This document shows, piece by piece, positions 27,864-36,554 of a DNA stretch of 64,000 bases. Origin of the DNA: Paraburkholderia youngii (GTDB lineage: Bacteria; Pseudomonadota; Gammaproteobacteria; Burkholderiales; Burkholderiaceae); assembly GCF_013366925.1 (NCBI RefSeq), contig NZ_JAALDK010000002.1, forward strand, positions 1,240,001-1,304,000, in the 5' to 3' direction. Below the pieces are notes generated by a model. That model saw nothing but the letters and a program-made list of their open reading frames with translations, did not search any database and was not told where the DNA came from. Every line of letters begins with the position of its first letter. The stretch's first letter is position 1. Made by a program: the position numbers and the translations under genes.

Positions 27864-28178
27864 ATGACCCCCCAGGACTGTATCGACGCGCTCGACCGTT
27901 GCGCGAGCGCCTGTACCCGGTGTTACTCCGCGTGCATCGCTGAGCGGCATCTCGATGAAATGGAAAAATGCATCCGGCTCGACATGGATTGCGCAGCGCT
28001 GTGCCGCTTGACTTCGGAGGCCCTCGCGCGCGACACGCAGTTCATGCGCGATTTCTGCGACCTCTGCGCGCGCCTCTGCGATGTCTGCGCCGACGAATGC
28101 GCGCGTCATCCGGCGCAGCATTGCCAGGATTGCAGCGATGCGTGTCGCCGTTGCGCGGAAGCGTGCCGCGCGCTATGA
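27864..28178 (+). CDS. Four-helix bundle copper-binding protein (DUF326)
   Basis: 104-residue Cys-rich protein with the DUF326 pattern: regularly spaced CxxC/CxxxC on amphipathic helices (ALDRCASACTRCYSACIAE, CIRLDMDCAALC, FCDLCARLCDVCADECARH, HCQDCSDACRRCAEACRAL). About 17 Cys line the bundle interior, as in cytosolic copper-storage proteins (Csp3 type), which hold many Cu(I) ions. No signal peptide, so it acts in the cytoplasm. AAGGAACCGCA precedes ATG 27864; an ATG at 27846 is in frame but lacks a site. Confidence 0.88.
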   Translation: MTPQDCIDALDRCASACTRCYSACIAERHLDEMEKCIRLDMDCAALCRLTSEALARDTQFMRDFCDLCARLCDVCADECARHPAQHCQDCSDACRRCAEACRAL

Positions 28179-28217
28179 CAGAACGCGGGTCCGCGTGTGA
28201 CCCGCGGCACGCAACCT

Positions 28218-29126
28218 TTAGCGCCGCGGCTTCGAGCCCTTCCAGTTCGACTTGCGTGCGAACTCGACGAACGAACCCAGATAGTCGAGCGACGCATCCG
28301 CATCGCGCGTGCCGAGAAAAATCTGCTTGGCGATGCCGGCCTTGCCGAGCTTCACGCTGACCACCGGCATACGGTCGGCGTATTCCTCGGCGAGCCAGCG
28401 CGGCAGCGCGGCCACGCCGCGCTTGCTTGCGACCATCTGCAGCATGATGTCGGTGGTTTCGATCGTCTTGTGACGGCGCGGGGCGACGTCGGCGGGGCGC
28501 AAGAACAGGTTGTAGATATCGAGGCGGTCGGTGTCGACCGGATAGGTGATCAGCGTTTCATCGACGAGCTGTTCGGGCTCCACGTAACGCGCGTTGGCCA
28601 GCCGATGCCCGTCGGCCACCACCAGCACCTGCTCGTAGTCGAACACGGGTTCGAAGCTGAGGCCGGGCCGCTTCAGCGGATCAGGCGTGACGAGCACGTC
28701 GATGTCGTAGCCGAACAGCGCGCCGATGCCGCCGAACTGGAAGCGCTGCTTGACGTCGACATCGACATCGGGCCAGCGCGCGAGGTACGGCGACACGACC
28801 TTCAGCAGCCACTGGTAACACGGATGACATTCCATGCCGATGCGCAGTGTGCCGCGCTCGCCGTTCGCGTATTGCTTCATGCGCGCTTCGGCGTGCTCGA
28901 ACTGCGGCAGCAGCCGATCGGCGAGCGACAGCAGATACTGACCCGCCTGCGTGAGGCGCAGGTTGCGGCCGTCACGTTCCCAGACCGGCGTGCCGAGTTG
29001 CTGCTCGAGCTTCCTGACGGTATGGCTCAGCGCTGATTGCGTCAGATGCAGCGCACCGGCTGCCGCCGTGAGCGAGCCCTGCCGGTCCACTTCGCGGATC
29101 AGGGTGAGATGAAAGCGTTCGAGCAT
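28218..29126 (-). CDS. LysR-family regulator, MetR-like
   Basis: 302-residue LysR-type regulator. The N-terminal winged HTH reads FHLTLIREVDRQGSLTAAAGALHLTQSALSHTVRKLEQQLG. The effector domain is MetR-like: GMECHPCYQWLLKVV, FGYDIDVLVTPDPLKRPGLSFEPVFDYEQVLVV, ITYPVDTDRLDIYNLFLRPADV and MVASKRGVAALPRWLAEEY align with MetR, which responds to homocysteine. No metE or metH gene is beside it, and no TGAA-N5-TTCA site was found upstream, so the target is unknown. Confidence 0.88.
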   Translation of the reverse strand: MLERFHLTLIREVDRQGSLTAAAGALHLTQSALSHTVRKLEQQLGTPVWERDGRNLRLTQAGQYLLSLADRLLPQFEHAEARMKQYANGERGTLRIGMECHPCYQWLLKVVSPYLARWPDVDVDVKQRFQFGGIGALFGYDIDVLVTPDPLKRPGLSFEPVFDYEQVLVVADGHRLANARYVEPEQLVDETLITYPVDTDRLDIYNLFLRPADVAPRRHKTIETTDIMLQMVASKRGVAALPRWLAEEYADRMPVVSVKLGKAGIAKQIFLGTRDADASLDYLGSFVEFARKSNWKGSKPRR

Positions 29127-29332
29127 GACGGAGTATGAGATTCGACAAAGTGCGACGCGTATCGTAGCGCGATTATGCGGTCGGGCTGCAAAACCTGGAG
29201 ACGAAGCGACAGCCCGACGCCGGGAGCATTGAGCGAATACCTACGGCTCGGAGCCCCGGTCGGGCTGAGTAGCGCATTCAGGCGCCCCCTTACGCGGACG
29301 CCGGACGAGAGCGAGTGGCCCGCCCCGTCGGC

Positions 29333-30163
29333 CTATCTCGGAGGAAGATCGAGCATTTCGCGCGCTTTGGCCGCACTTGCCACCGGCCGGCCGTATTCAT
29401 CACACAAAGCGGCCACCCGTGCAACGAGTTGCGCGTTGCTCTTTGCCAGCGTGTCCTTGTCCCAGCGCACATTGTCTTCGAGACCGGTGCGGCAGTGCCC
29501 GCCCATTTCAAGAGTCCAGTGATTGACCTCCAACTGGTGTCGTCCGATACCAGCGGCGGTCCATGTTGCATCCGGCAATAGCGTCTTGAGTTGCTGGACC
29601 TCGAACTCGAGAATCTCGCGGCGCGCAGGCAGCGCGTTCTTTACACCCATCACGAATTGAACGTGCACCGGAGACTTCAGCAGCCCTTGCTGAACGAGAT
29701 CTGCCGTGCTGTACAACATTGCCAGATCGAAGACTTCGATTTCCGGTTTGACATCGTAGTCGAGCATCATTTGCGCAAGCGCGCGCACGAAGTCCGGCGG
29801 ATTTTCATAGACGGTAGTCGGGAAATTGACGGAGCCCGTTGCCAGCGACGCCATATCCGGGCGCAGGTCGAGCATGGCGCCGCGTTGCTCGAACGAACGG
29901 CCACGACCGCCTGTCGAAAACTGAATGATGATGTCAGGGCAGTGCTTCCGGATGCCGTCCTGAAGTGCGGCGAAACTCGATCGGTCGGAACTCGAGTTCT
30001 CCTGTTCGTCGCGCACGTGCAGATGAACGAGGGATGCCCCGGCTTCGTACGCTTCCTGGGTGCTTTCGATCTGCTCGGAGATCGTGATCGGCACAGCCGG
30101 GTTGTCCTTCTTGCGCGGAACTGAGCCAGTGATCGCAACAGAGATGATGCACGGTTCACTCAT
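29333..30163 (-). CDS. Beta-keto acid cleavage enzyme (BKACE, DUF849 family)
   Basis: 276-residue TIM-barrel enzyme of the 3-keto-5-aminohexanoate cleavage (Kce-like) family, which condenses a beta-keto acid with acetyl-CoA to give acetoacetate and a new CoA ester. Zinc ligands are in ASLVHLHVRDE and in WTLEMGGHCRTGLEDN; the conserved Glu is in KPEIEVFD. ATG 30163 (MSEPCIISVAITGSVPRK) follows GGGAGTGTTAGCC. It is a single gene, so the keto-acid substrate cannot be inferred from neighbours. Confidence 0.87.
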   Translation of the reverse strand: MSEPCIISVAITGSVPRKKDNPAVPITISEQIESTQEAYEAGASLVHLHVRDEQENSSSDRSSFAALQDGIRKHCPDIIIQFSTGGRGRSFEQRGAMLDLRPDMASLATGSVNFPTTVYENPPDFVRALAQMMLDYDVKPEIEVFDLAMLYSTADLVQQGLLKSPVHVQFVMGVKNALPARREILEFEVQQLKTLLPDATWTAAGIGRHQLEVNHWTLEMGGHCRTGLEDNVRWDKDTLAKSNAQLVARVAALCDEYGRPVASAAKAREMLDLPPR

Positions 30164-30548
30164 GGCTAACACTCCCGTTCCCGATTTTCCATTTTCCAAG
30201 TCTAGTTCAAAAGGGTGCAACTTATATTGCCGGGGAAGGGGACAGGTTCGCGTCTGTGAATAAAAGATTCGGGGAGGCTACGCGTGCCGTCTTGCCGATA
30301 ATCGCGCAGTCACGATGTAAGTTTGTTGAAATAATTCGGTAGGATGCTCTCGAAGTCAACGAGGGCGAAGCGGCGGCACATCGCCTTGTTCGCCGCGACC
30401 CGTGAATAGTGATCCCATGACACTCGGTGAAATACCTTTTGCGTAGCCAGTCACGCGAACCCTGTCTAAAGTGCGCGTATCGATGCGATGCACTGACCCC
30501 TCACCACCGCAGACGATACCTCCCGCCACCACCCGATATGGCATCGTC
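30164..30548. other. Intergenic region between BKACE and the membrane hydroxylase gene
   Basis: About 385 bases, divergent promoters expected. It is more AT-rich than the surroundings, especially 30260-30350. No gene, RNA or clear palindrome was recognised. Confidence 0.5.
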
Positions 30549-31460
30549 ATGGAATCCTTCACAAAACTTCTTCTTGCCGTCACCGGCGTCGTCGTTGTCG
30601 TTTCGCTGATCGAAGCAGTCGTGCTGAGCCGCAGGAAGAGTGCGTCCTCACCATTTGCCTGGCACGAGGTGTGGATCTCACTGTTCGACCTGGCCGCGCG
30701 CAGGCTGATGTCGCTGCTGCCGATCTCGGTCGCGACGCCAATTTTCAGCTTCGTGTACGACCATCGCATCTTTACGGTCGGCATCAATAGCGCGCTCATG
30801 GTGTTCGCGCTTTTCATCGGAATGGAGTTCTGCTACTACTGGTATCACCGTGCGTCGCATCGCGTGCGCTTCTTCTGGGCCACGCATGCCGTGCACCATT
30901 CGCCGAACCAGTTGACGCTTTCAACGGCCTATCGTCTCGGCCTGACCGGCAAACTGACCGGCTCGACGCTGTTCTTCGCGCCGCTCGTATGGCTGGGGAT
31001 CAAGCCCGAGGTCGTGCTGCTCACGTTGTTCCTCAATCTCATGTACCAGGGCTGGTTGCATACCACGTACATTCCCAAGCTGGGCTGGTTCGAATATCTG
31101 TTCAATACGCCGTCACACCACCGTGTGCACCATGCATCGAACGTCGATTATCTGGACGCGAACTATGGTGGCGTGCTGATCATCTATGACCGGCTGTTCG
31201 GCACCTACGTGGAAGAACGCGCTGACGAACCGTGTCGCTACGGTCTCGTGACGCCGACCACGTCGCGCAACCCGCTCGTCGTCGAGTTCGAGCACTGGGC
31301 CACGCTGATTCGCGATATGGTCAACGCGAAGAGCCCGTGGATCGCGATCAATCACGTGATCCAGCCGCCGGGTTGGCTGCCGCACGGCGGAGGCGAAACG
31401 ACCGAAGAACTGCGCCGCAAGAGCAAACAATCCGGCGCGGCGGGAGCGGTCAACGGCTAA
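30549..31460 (+). CDS. Fatty acid hydroxylase / sterol desaturase family membrane enzyme
   Basis: 303-residue integral membrane protein with the diiron histidine motifs of this family: YYWYHRASHRVRFFWATHAVHHSPNQL and NTPSHHRVHHASNVDYLDANYGG, plus DRLFGTYVEE. About four to five hydrophobic helices lie between residues 1 and 190 (LLLAVTGVVVVVSLIEAVV, SALMVFALFIGMEF). The enzyme would oxidise a lipid substrate using O2. ATG 30549 has no strong ribosome-binding site; a longer start at 30471 is possible. It is a lone gene without pathway context. Confidence 0.85.
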   Translation: MESFTKLLLAVTGVVVVVSLIEAVVLSRRKSASSPFAWHEVWISLFDLAARRLMSLLPISVATPIFSFVYDHRIFTVGINSALMVFALFIGMEFCYYWYHRASHRVRFFWATHAVHHSPNQLTLSTAYRLGLTGKLTGSTLFFAPLVWLGIKPEVVLLTLFLNLMYQGWLHTTYIPKLGWFEYLFNTPSHHRVHHASNVDYLDANYGGVLIIYDRLFGTYVEERADEPCRYGLVTPTTSRNPLVVEFEHWATLIRDMVNAKSPWIAINHVIQPPGWLPHGGGETTEELRRKSKQSGAAGAVNG

Positions 31461-31744
31461 GCTTTTAGTCAGGAAGTACGAAATTGCACCGGTCCGTCGC
31501 CAAGCGATTCGCGAAATCCGTAGCTGGTCTGGGTTGTATCGAGCTGTCTCAGTCATCCACGTCATTCTCTATATTCTGGCGCGCCAGAACTGGGTGATTT
31601 TGCCTTCGTGGCGAGCCGTGTCACACCGGAGCGCCGCCAGAGGCATAGAATTATTTCATCAGCGTCTGTCCTGTTCGCCATCGCTGTTAGCCTTGGTCGC
31701 TTCAGACTTCGATACGCTGCGATGACGACCGCCTCGGAGGCGCC

Positions 31745-33244
31745 GTGTTCCGCCGGACCTTGAATCGCACCTTGCTCCATGCTGCGGTGGTAGCTGGACT
31801 TCTGGGCGGCTGTCCGTGCCTCTTGCCAGCTGCGCTCGCCGGCGACAACGCCTCGCCCAAGTCCGCCCAGGGGAAGTTGGTTGCACCGGCCAATGCCACG
31901 ACGCCATCTGACTTCCCCACCATGGTCGAGCGATACGGGCCCGCTGTAGTCCATATCCGCGCAACGGCTGCAGAGAAGCAAACATCGGCGCCGCCCCCTG
32001 AGGACATCGGCCCCCACGATCCGATTGCCGCGTTTTTCAGCGGCGTCGCGCCGCAATCCCCGGAGCCGCAACGCAATATTGCTCGCGTGACAACGGGCAC
32101 CGGCTCCGGTTTCATCATCAGCCCCGATGGCCTCATTCTGACCACCGCACATGTGGTGGATCAGGCGGACGAAGTCACGGTCAGTCTGACCGACCGGCGG
32201 GAGTTCAAAGGCAAGGTGCTCGTCGTCGACACAGATAGCGACGTTGCGGTGATTCAGATCGATGCTGCGACGCTGCCGACCGTCAAGCTTGGTGACTCGT
32301 CGCGCGTGCGCGTCGGTGAACAGGTGCTGACGATCGGATCGCCCGACCGTTACCAGAACACCGTTACGACTGGCATTGTTAGCGCCACGTCGCGCCTGTT
32401 GCCCGACGGCAGCAGTTTTCCCTTTTTCGAGACCGAGGTCGCAGCCAGTCCCGACAATTCGGGCGGTCCTTTGTTTGATCGGGCGGGCGACGTGATCGGC
32501 ATCGACGTGCAGGTTTATCCGGACGCGGAGCGGTACCCGAGCCTGACCTTTGCGATTCCGATCAACTCGGCGAATAAGGTGCGAGCGCAGTTGCAAACCC
32601 AGAGCAATGGCCCGGCGGGCATTCTTGGTGTAGAGGTTCAGGACGTCGGACCTGGGTTGGCGGTGGCCATTGGCCTGCAACGGCCGGCCGGGGCGCTCGT
32701 CAACGTCGTCACGCCTGGTACGCCGGCCGCCGCGAGTGGCATTAGGCCTGGCGACGTGATCATGCAGATTGGCAACAGGACGATCGCTCGCTCGGCCGAA
32801 CTGTCCCAGTATGCCGCCGGGCTGCAGCCCGGAACGAAGACGACGCTCACGCTGATCCGCAGCCGAAAGCCGATGACGATTGAAATCATCGTCGGCGCGC
32901 CCGGCGCAACCCCAAGCGCCGTGCAAACCCCTGACGCAGCGTCGAATCCCCCTCCGACCCAAAGTGCAAGCGCCGCACCGGATCGCCTTGGCTTGACGAT
33001 GCATCCGCTGAACAACGACGAGAAGCGGGCGAATGATCTTCCGGAAGGGATGATGGTGGACCAGGTGACCGGACCTGCGGCGACGGCTGGCATTCGCACT
33101 GGCGATATCGTCCTGTCCTTCAATGGCGAGCTGATCGAATCCCGGGAGCAAGCGAGCGCAGTGGAAGAAAAGGCGAAGAAAGCGATATCGGTGCTGATCC
33201 AGCGTCAAAATGCTCGCCGGTTTGTCTCCGTCACGCTCAGGTGA
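31745..33244 (+). CDS. HtrA/DegP-type periplasmic serine protease with two PDZ domains
   Basis: 499-residue trypsin-fold protease with a signal peptide (FRRTLNRTLLHAAVVAGLLGGCPCLLPAALAG). The catalytic triad is His136 (ILTTAHVVD), Asp166 (DTDSDVAVI) and Ser239. The serine motif reads VAASPDNSGGPLFD where most HtrA proteins have NPGNSGGPL. PDZ1 covers about residues 292-385 (LGVEVQDVGPGLAVA, PAAASGIRPGDVIMQIG) and PDZ2 about 415-499 (GLTMHPL, AATAGIRTGDIVLSFNGE). A GTG start at 31745 follows CGGAGGCGCC. It probably degrades or chaperones misfolded envelope proteins. Confidence 0.9.
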   Translation: MFRRTLNRTLLHAAVVAGLLGGCPCLLPAALAGDNASPKSAQGKLVAPANATTPSDFPTMVERYGPAVVHIRATAAEKQTSAPPPEDIGPHDPIAAFFSGVAPQSPEPQRNIARVTTGTGSGFIISPDGLILTTAHVVDQADEVTVSLTDRREFKGKVLVVDTDSDVAVIQIDAATLPTVKLGDSSRVRVGEQVLTIGSPDRYQNTVTTGIVSATSRLLPDGSSFPFFETEVAASPDNSGGPLFDRAGDVIGIDVQVYPDAERYPSLTFAIPINSANKVRAQLQTQSNGPAGILGVEVQDVGPGLAVAIGLQRPAGALVNVVTPGTPAAASGIRPGDVIMQIGNRTIARSAELSQYAAGLQPGTKTTLTLIRSRKPMTIEIIVGAPGATPSAVQTPDAASNPPPTQSASAAPDRLGLTMHPLNNDEKRANDLPEGMMVDQVTGPAATAGIRTGDIVLSFNGELIESREQASAVEEKAKKAISVLIQRQNARRFVSVTLR

Positions 33245-33638
33245 CCGTCGCTGCGTGATGCGCATGCAAAGTGCCTCATAACGCAAGCGGGACTAAGGCG
33301 ACGCAAACCACAACCCCGCCCGGCACGGACCCTGTTGAGCCGTGTTTGCCCATGCTATGTCCACGATCTCATAGCTTCATTGGGATGCGACCGATCAGGC
33401 ACAGCGAATGCTCCGTCTGCATGAGTCGCCGCCGACTTTGGAGGGATTGCGCAGAGGTGCGCCGGAGGGCGATTCCGGCCACTAGTCCAGATCAGCCACG
33501 AAGATGGCGGACGTTTTCATAGCTCAAAGGCTTAGGATAGAAAAGCTGGTTCACGGCTGCCCATTGCCGTGACGGAACCGTGGGCGAACAGGCCGAACCG
33601 CGGCTCATTTCGATGAGCTCTCCGTAAGGGGACGGCAG
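33245..33638. other. Intergenic region between the protease and the repeat protein
   Basis: About 390 bases. Short open frames on both strands are Arg/Pro-rich and lack ribosome-binding sites. Nothing recognisable was found apart from the promoter region expected for the repeat protein. Confidence 0.45.
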
Positions 33639-35444
33639 ATGAACGTAGTGAATGGAAGGACCAGGCGAAACGATCCGAAGCGTGTTGGAATGTTCAGGCA
33701 GTCCGGGCATCCGGGTTCGGGTGCAGGTAGCCCGGATGCAGACATCAATACCGCACAGCCTTCGCGTGGCAGACATCTCGCGCTTTGGGCTGGGTCGGCA
33801 AGCGCGTTGGCTGTCGCGGTCATGGGTGTGGTCGCGCAAATCGATCGGTTCGACGATGATCAGGCGCTCGGGATTATCGAAACTACGTCGCCAGCGCCAC
33901 ACACGACGTGGTTCGGGCATGTCGCGCTGCCGCCCTCGCCTCCCACTCACCCAACCGCGATTGGCAGTGCTGAACTCGCCCCGCCCGCGTTTTCCGTTCC
34001 GTCCGATCATGGCGCTAAAGCTACTCCGGATAGTGCTGCGCCGCAGTCGGTTACGCGAGGGCCCGACCAGGCAAGCTATACCGCTACACAAGCTCGCCGC
34101 CATTCGGCGCCGGACGTGAGAGCAATCGAGCGGCATGCGAGCGGGATCACTGGACCCAGATCGCCGACGCCACGAGCGTCTTCGTCCGATCATGTCGCAG
34201 GACCATCGCCAGTTCCTGCGCTGGGATCTGCAACTAGCAGTGCTGAGCACGCCCCACGCGGGTCTTCCGCTTCGCTCGATCACCGCAGTGCACCTTCTCC
34301 GAATACTCGCGGCGCACCTTCTCGGAATTCTGCTTCACTGCAACTGGTTCAAAGGCAGCCTGCAGGCGGTCGCGCAGGAGGCGGTTTGGGCGCGGGCGGT
34401 TCAGGGGTAGGCGCAGCCGGTCCGGGTGCGGGCGGTTCGAATGCCGGCAACTCGGGTGCAGGCGCGGTCGGTTCGGGCGGACGTGGTTCTGGTGCAGGTG
34501 CCGGTGGCTCGAGTGCAGGTGCAGGCAGCTCCGGCGCAGGCGCGGCCGGTTCCGGTGCCGGTGGTTTGGGTGCCGGCAGCTCGAATGCCGGCAGTTCGGG
34601 CGTAGGCGGTCGCGGTGCGGGCAGTTCGGGTGCGGGCAGTTCTAGTGCGGGCAGCTCGGGTGCGGGCAGCTCGGGTGCAGGCAGCTCGGGTGCAGGCAGC
34701 TCGGGTGCAGGCAGCTCGGGCCCAGGCAGTTCTGGCGCAGGCAGTTCGGGTGCAGGCAGCTCGGGCCCAGGCAGTTCTGGCGCAGGCAGCTCGGGCGCAG
34801 GCAGTTCGGGTGCAGGCAGTTCGGGCGCAGGCGGTCACGGTGCAGGCAATTCGGGTGCAGGCAGCTCGGGCGCAGGCAGTTCGGGCGCAGGCAGCTCGGG
34901 CGCAGGCAGTTCGGGTGCAGGCAGTTCGGGCGCAGGCGGTCACGGTGCAGGCAGTTCGGGTGCCGGCAGCTCGGGTTCAGGCAGTTCGGGTTCAGGCAGT
35001 TCGGGTTCAGGCAGTTCGGGTTCAGGCAGTTCGGGCGCAAGCGGTTCGGGCGCAGGCGGTTCGGGTTCAGGCAGTTCGGGCGCAGGCAGTTCGGGCGCAG
35101 GCGGTTCAAGTTCAGGCGGCTCGGGCGCAGGCAGTTCGGGCGCGGGCGGTCACGGTGCAGGCAGTTCGGGTGCAGGCGGTTCGGGCGCAGGCGGTTCAGG
35201 TGCAGGCGGCTCGGGCGCAGGCGGCTCGGGCGCAGGCGGTTCAGGTTCAGGCGGCTCGGGCGCAGGCGGTTCGGGCGCAGGCGGTCACGGTGCAGGCAGT
35301 TCGGGTGCAGGCAGTTCGGGTGCAGGCGGTTCGGGCGCGGGTGGTCACGGCTCAGGCGGTCCGGGTGGAGGCGGTCACGGCTCAGGCGGTTCGGGCGGAG
35401 GCGGTTACGGCGGAGGCGGTTCGGGCTCGGGCGGGTCAAGATAA
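33639..35444 (+). CDS. Large Gly/Ser/Ala pentapeptide-repeat protein
   Basis: 601-residue protein with three parts. Residues 1-45 are hydrophilic and basic; residues 47-66 are a single hydrophobic helix (LALWAGSASALAVAVMGVVA); residues 70-240 are Pro/Ser/Ala-rich. Residues about 248-601 are a low-complexity array of the unit Gly-Ser-Ser-Gly-Ala with variants (GGS, GGH, GSGSS), ending SGSGGSR. Flexible glycine-rich arrays behind one membrane helix suggest a type-II-oriented surface or periplasmic tether. AAGGGGACGGCAG precedes ATG 33639. Not a known enzyme. Confidence 0.7.
   Translation: MNVVNGRTRRNDPKRVGMFRQSGHPGSGAGSPDADINTAQPSRGRHLALWAGSASALAVAVMGVVAQIDRFDDDQALGIIETTSPAPHTTWFGHVALPPSPPTHPTAIGSAELAPPAFSVPSDHGAKATPDSAAPQSVTRGPDQASYTATQARRHSAPDVRAIERHASGITGPRSPTPRASSSDHVAGPSPVPALGSATSSAEHAPRGSSASLDHRSAPSPNTRGAPSRNSASLQLVQRQPAGGRAGGGLGAGGSGVGAAGPGAGGSNAGNSGAGAVGSGGRGSGAGAGGSSAGAGSSGAGAAGSGAGGLGAGSSNAGSSGVGGRGAGSSGAGSSSAGSSGAGSSGAGSSGAGSSGAGSSGPGSSGAGSSGAGSSGPGSSGAGSSGAGSSGAGSSGAGGHGAGNSGAGSSGAGSSGAGSSGAGSSGAGSSGAGGHGAGSSGAGSSGSGSSGSGSSGSGSSGSGSSGASGSGAGGSGSGSSGAGSSGAGGSSSGGSGAGSSGAGGHGAGSSGAGGSGAGGSGAGGSGAGGSGAGGSGSGGSGAGGSGAGGHGAGSSGAGSSGAGGSGAGGHGSGGPGGGGHGSGGSGGGGYGGGGSGSGGSR
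34385..35440. repeat. 15-bp tandem repeat array (about 70 units) in the Gly/Ser/Ala protein
   Basis: Over 1 kb of imperfect direct repeats with a 15-base period close to GGCAGTTCGGGTGCA. In-frame unit length means copy-number changes keep the reading frame. The array also leaves long open frames on the reverse strand (to 35559) and in another forward frame (to 35481), which are by-products of the repeat. Confidence 0.9.
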
Positions 35445-35492
35445 TCCGCCGCCTCGTTTTCGGCCGCGCAGCCGATGTTGATTGACGCAGGC

Positions 35493-35522
35493 AAGCGCTT
35501 ATTGATTGACGCGCTTTTTTTG
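35493..35522 (+). terminator. Rho-independent terminator after the repeat protein
   Basis: AAGCGC (35493-35498) pairs with GCGCTT, loop of 12, followed by a run of T. It overlaps an 11-bp direct repeat TTGATTGACGC present twice here. Confidence 0.65.
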
Positions 35523-35734
35523 ATTGTCGCCGATGCGGCTCTTGTTCGATGCGCGGCACGATTGGATGGAACTTGAAGGGTTAAATAAATCCCTTGCGTA
35601 TGTCCCTCCGATGGCTGTATGCAGCCGCCCGCCCTGTTCTGGCAACACTGAGAGGCAAACGTCAGTTGCCGAAGCGCATCGACCATATGAGAGCAATGAC
35701 GGGAACTAGCCTGCAGTACGCGTTCGTCCGCTCT

Positions 35735-36142
35735 TCACCGCTCCATCATCGTGGTGTCAATGCGCGTGCCGCGCTTGATGAAGAGCGTGACGGGCGTCTT
35801 TTCGCAGATCTCCGCGAGTCGAGCCCGTTGCGTGGCGTCGAGCGGCGCATCCACTTTGACGGTGCGACGAATGTACGGGTTGCGCTCCTGGTCCGCGTGC
35901 AGCGTCGCGGTCACATCGATGGCGCCGTCGGGCCAGCCCTTGCGCTGCATGTACATGCGCAGCGTCGCGGACGTGCACGCGGCGAGACCCGCAAGCACGA
36001 ATTCGAAAGGGGCGGGCCCGCGATCCTCACCGCCTTCGTGCGGGCCTTCGTCGCCAGCGAGCGCATGGCGGCCGGCTTCGAGGGCCACGAGATAGTTGGG
36101 AGCATCGGCGGCGAGCCGTGCGGAGGCGGTGGCGAGCGGCAT
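35735..36142 (-). CDS. OsmC/Ohr-family protein
   Basis: 135-residue OsmC-like protein: hydroperoxide-reductase fold with FEFVLAGLAACTSATLRMYMQRKGW containing the resolving-type Cys, and the C-terminal LAEICEKTPVTLFIKRGTRIDT with the second conserved Cys. It acts on organic peroxides using dithiols. Start ATG 36142 (MPLATASARLAADAPN) has GAGGAGTTACC upstream, so it is translated from its own signal. The upstream sequence is open and in frame with a truncated LysR gene, so a 269-residue LysR-OsmC fusion read-through is also possible. Confidence 0.85.
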   Translation of the reverse strand: MPLATASARLAADAPNYLVALEAGRHALAGDEGPHEGGEDRGPAPFEFVLAGLAACTSATLRMYMQRKGWPDGAIDVTATLHADQERNPYIRRTVKVDAPLDATQRARLAEICEKTPVTLFIKRGTRIDTTMMER

Positions 36143-36544
36143 GGTAACTCCTCGGAACTGGGCGCCACCGCAGCGGTGGTCGATTGCGGGGGCGCGTTCA
36201 ATATCGCCGGCTGCGTGCGGCAAGAGGCCAGTAAGCGCTGCCGTATTTGCGTACAGCAGCAACGTACCACGTTCACCGGCACCGAAGTCGCGTAGTTCCC
36301 CCTGCAACAGACTGTGTTGTCGGAGAATCAGACGCGCATGGTGCGCGAGCGCCTCTCCTGCCTCGGTGGTCACTACGTCCCGGCGGCTTCTTTCAAGCAG
36401 AACGACACCTGCATCCGACTCGATGTTACTGATCCGCTCGCTTGCCGACGCCAATGCGAGATTTGCCTGTCGGGCCCCGGCTGCAATGCTGCCAGCATCG
36501 ACCACGCAAACGAACAGACGCAGATCCGCGAGATCGAATCTCAT
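36143..36544 (-). pseudogene. LysR-family regulator, 5' part only
   Basis: The first 115 or so residues of a LysR regulator are intact (MRFDLADLRLFVCVVDAGSI...LALASASERISNIESDAGVVLLERSRRDVVTTEAG..., ending GTLLLYANTAALTGLLPHAA). Then the effector domain is missing and the frame runs through about 25 unrelated residues straight into osmC. Intact LysR proteins have about 300 residues. A deletion of around 550 bases probably removed the rest and joined the two genes. The HTH may still be made as a fragment or fusion. Confidence 0.75.
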
Positions 36545-36554
36545 ATGCTCGCCC

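Noticed and set aside
28218..29126. MetR binding sites upstream of the MetR-like gene
   Set aside because: No TGAA-N5-TTCA palindrome was found in the upstream region, so MetR-type regulation of a neighbour is not claimed.
33271..33522. 83-residue plus-strand frame in the intergenic region
   Set aside because: No ribosome-binding site, Pro/Arg-rich composition and no recognisable motif.
34385..35440. Tandem repeats that could suggest a CRISPR array
   Set aside because: Period is only 15 bp, with no unique spacers and no cas genes; the array is coding for Gly/Ser/Ala.
34615..35481. 288-residue plus-strand frame of AVRVQ-type repeats
   Set aside because: Another frame of the same 15-bp repeat; the Gly/Ser frame has the start signal and membrane helix.
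34642..35559. 305-residue minus-strand frame rich in Asn, Leu, Arg, Cys and Pro
   Set aside because: It is an antisense by-product of the 15-bp repeat, with no ribosome-binding site or homology-like features.
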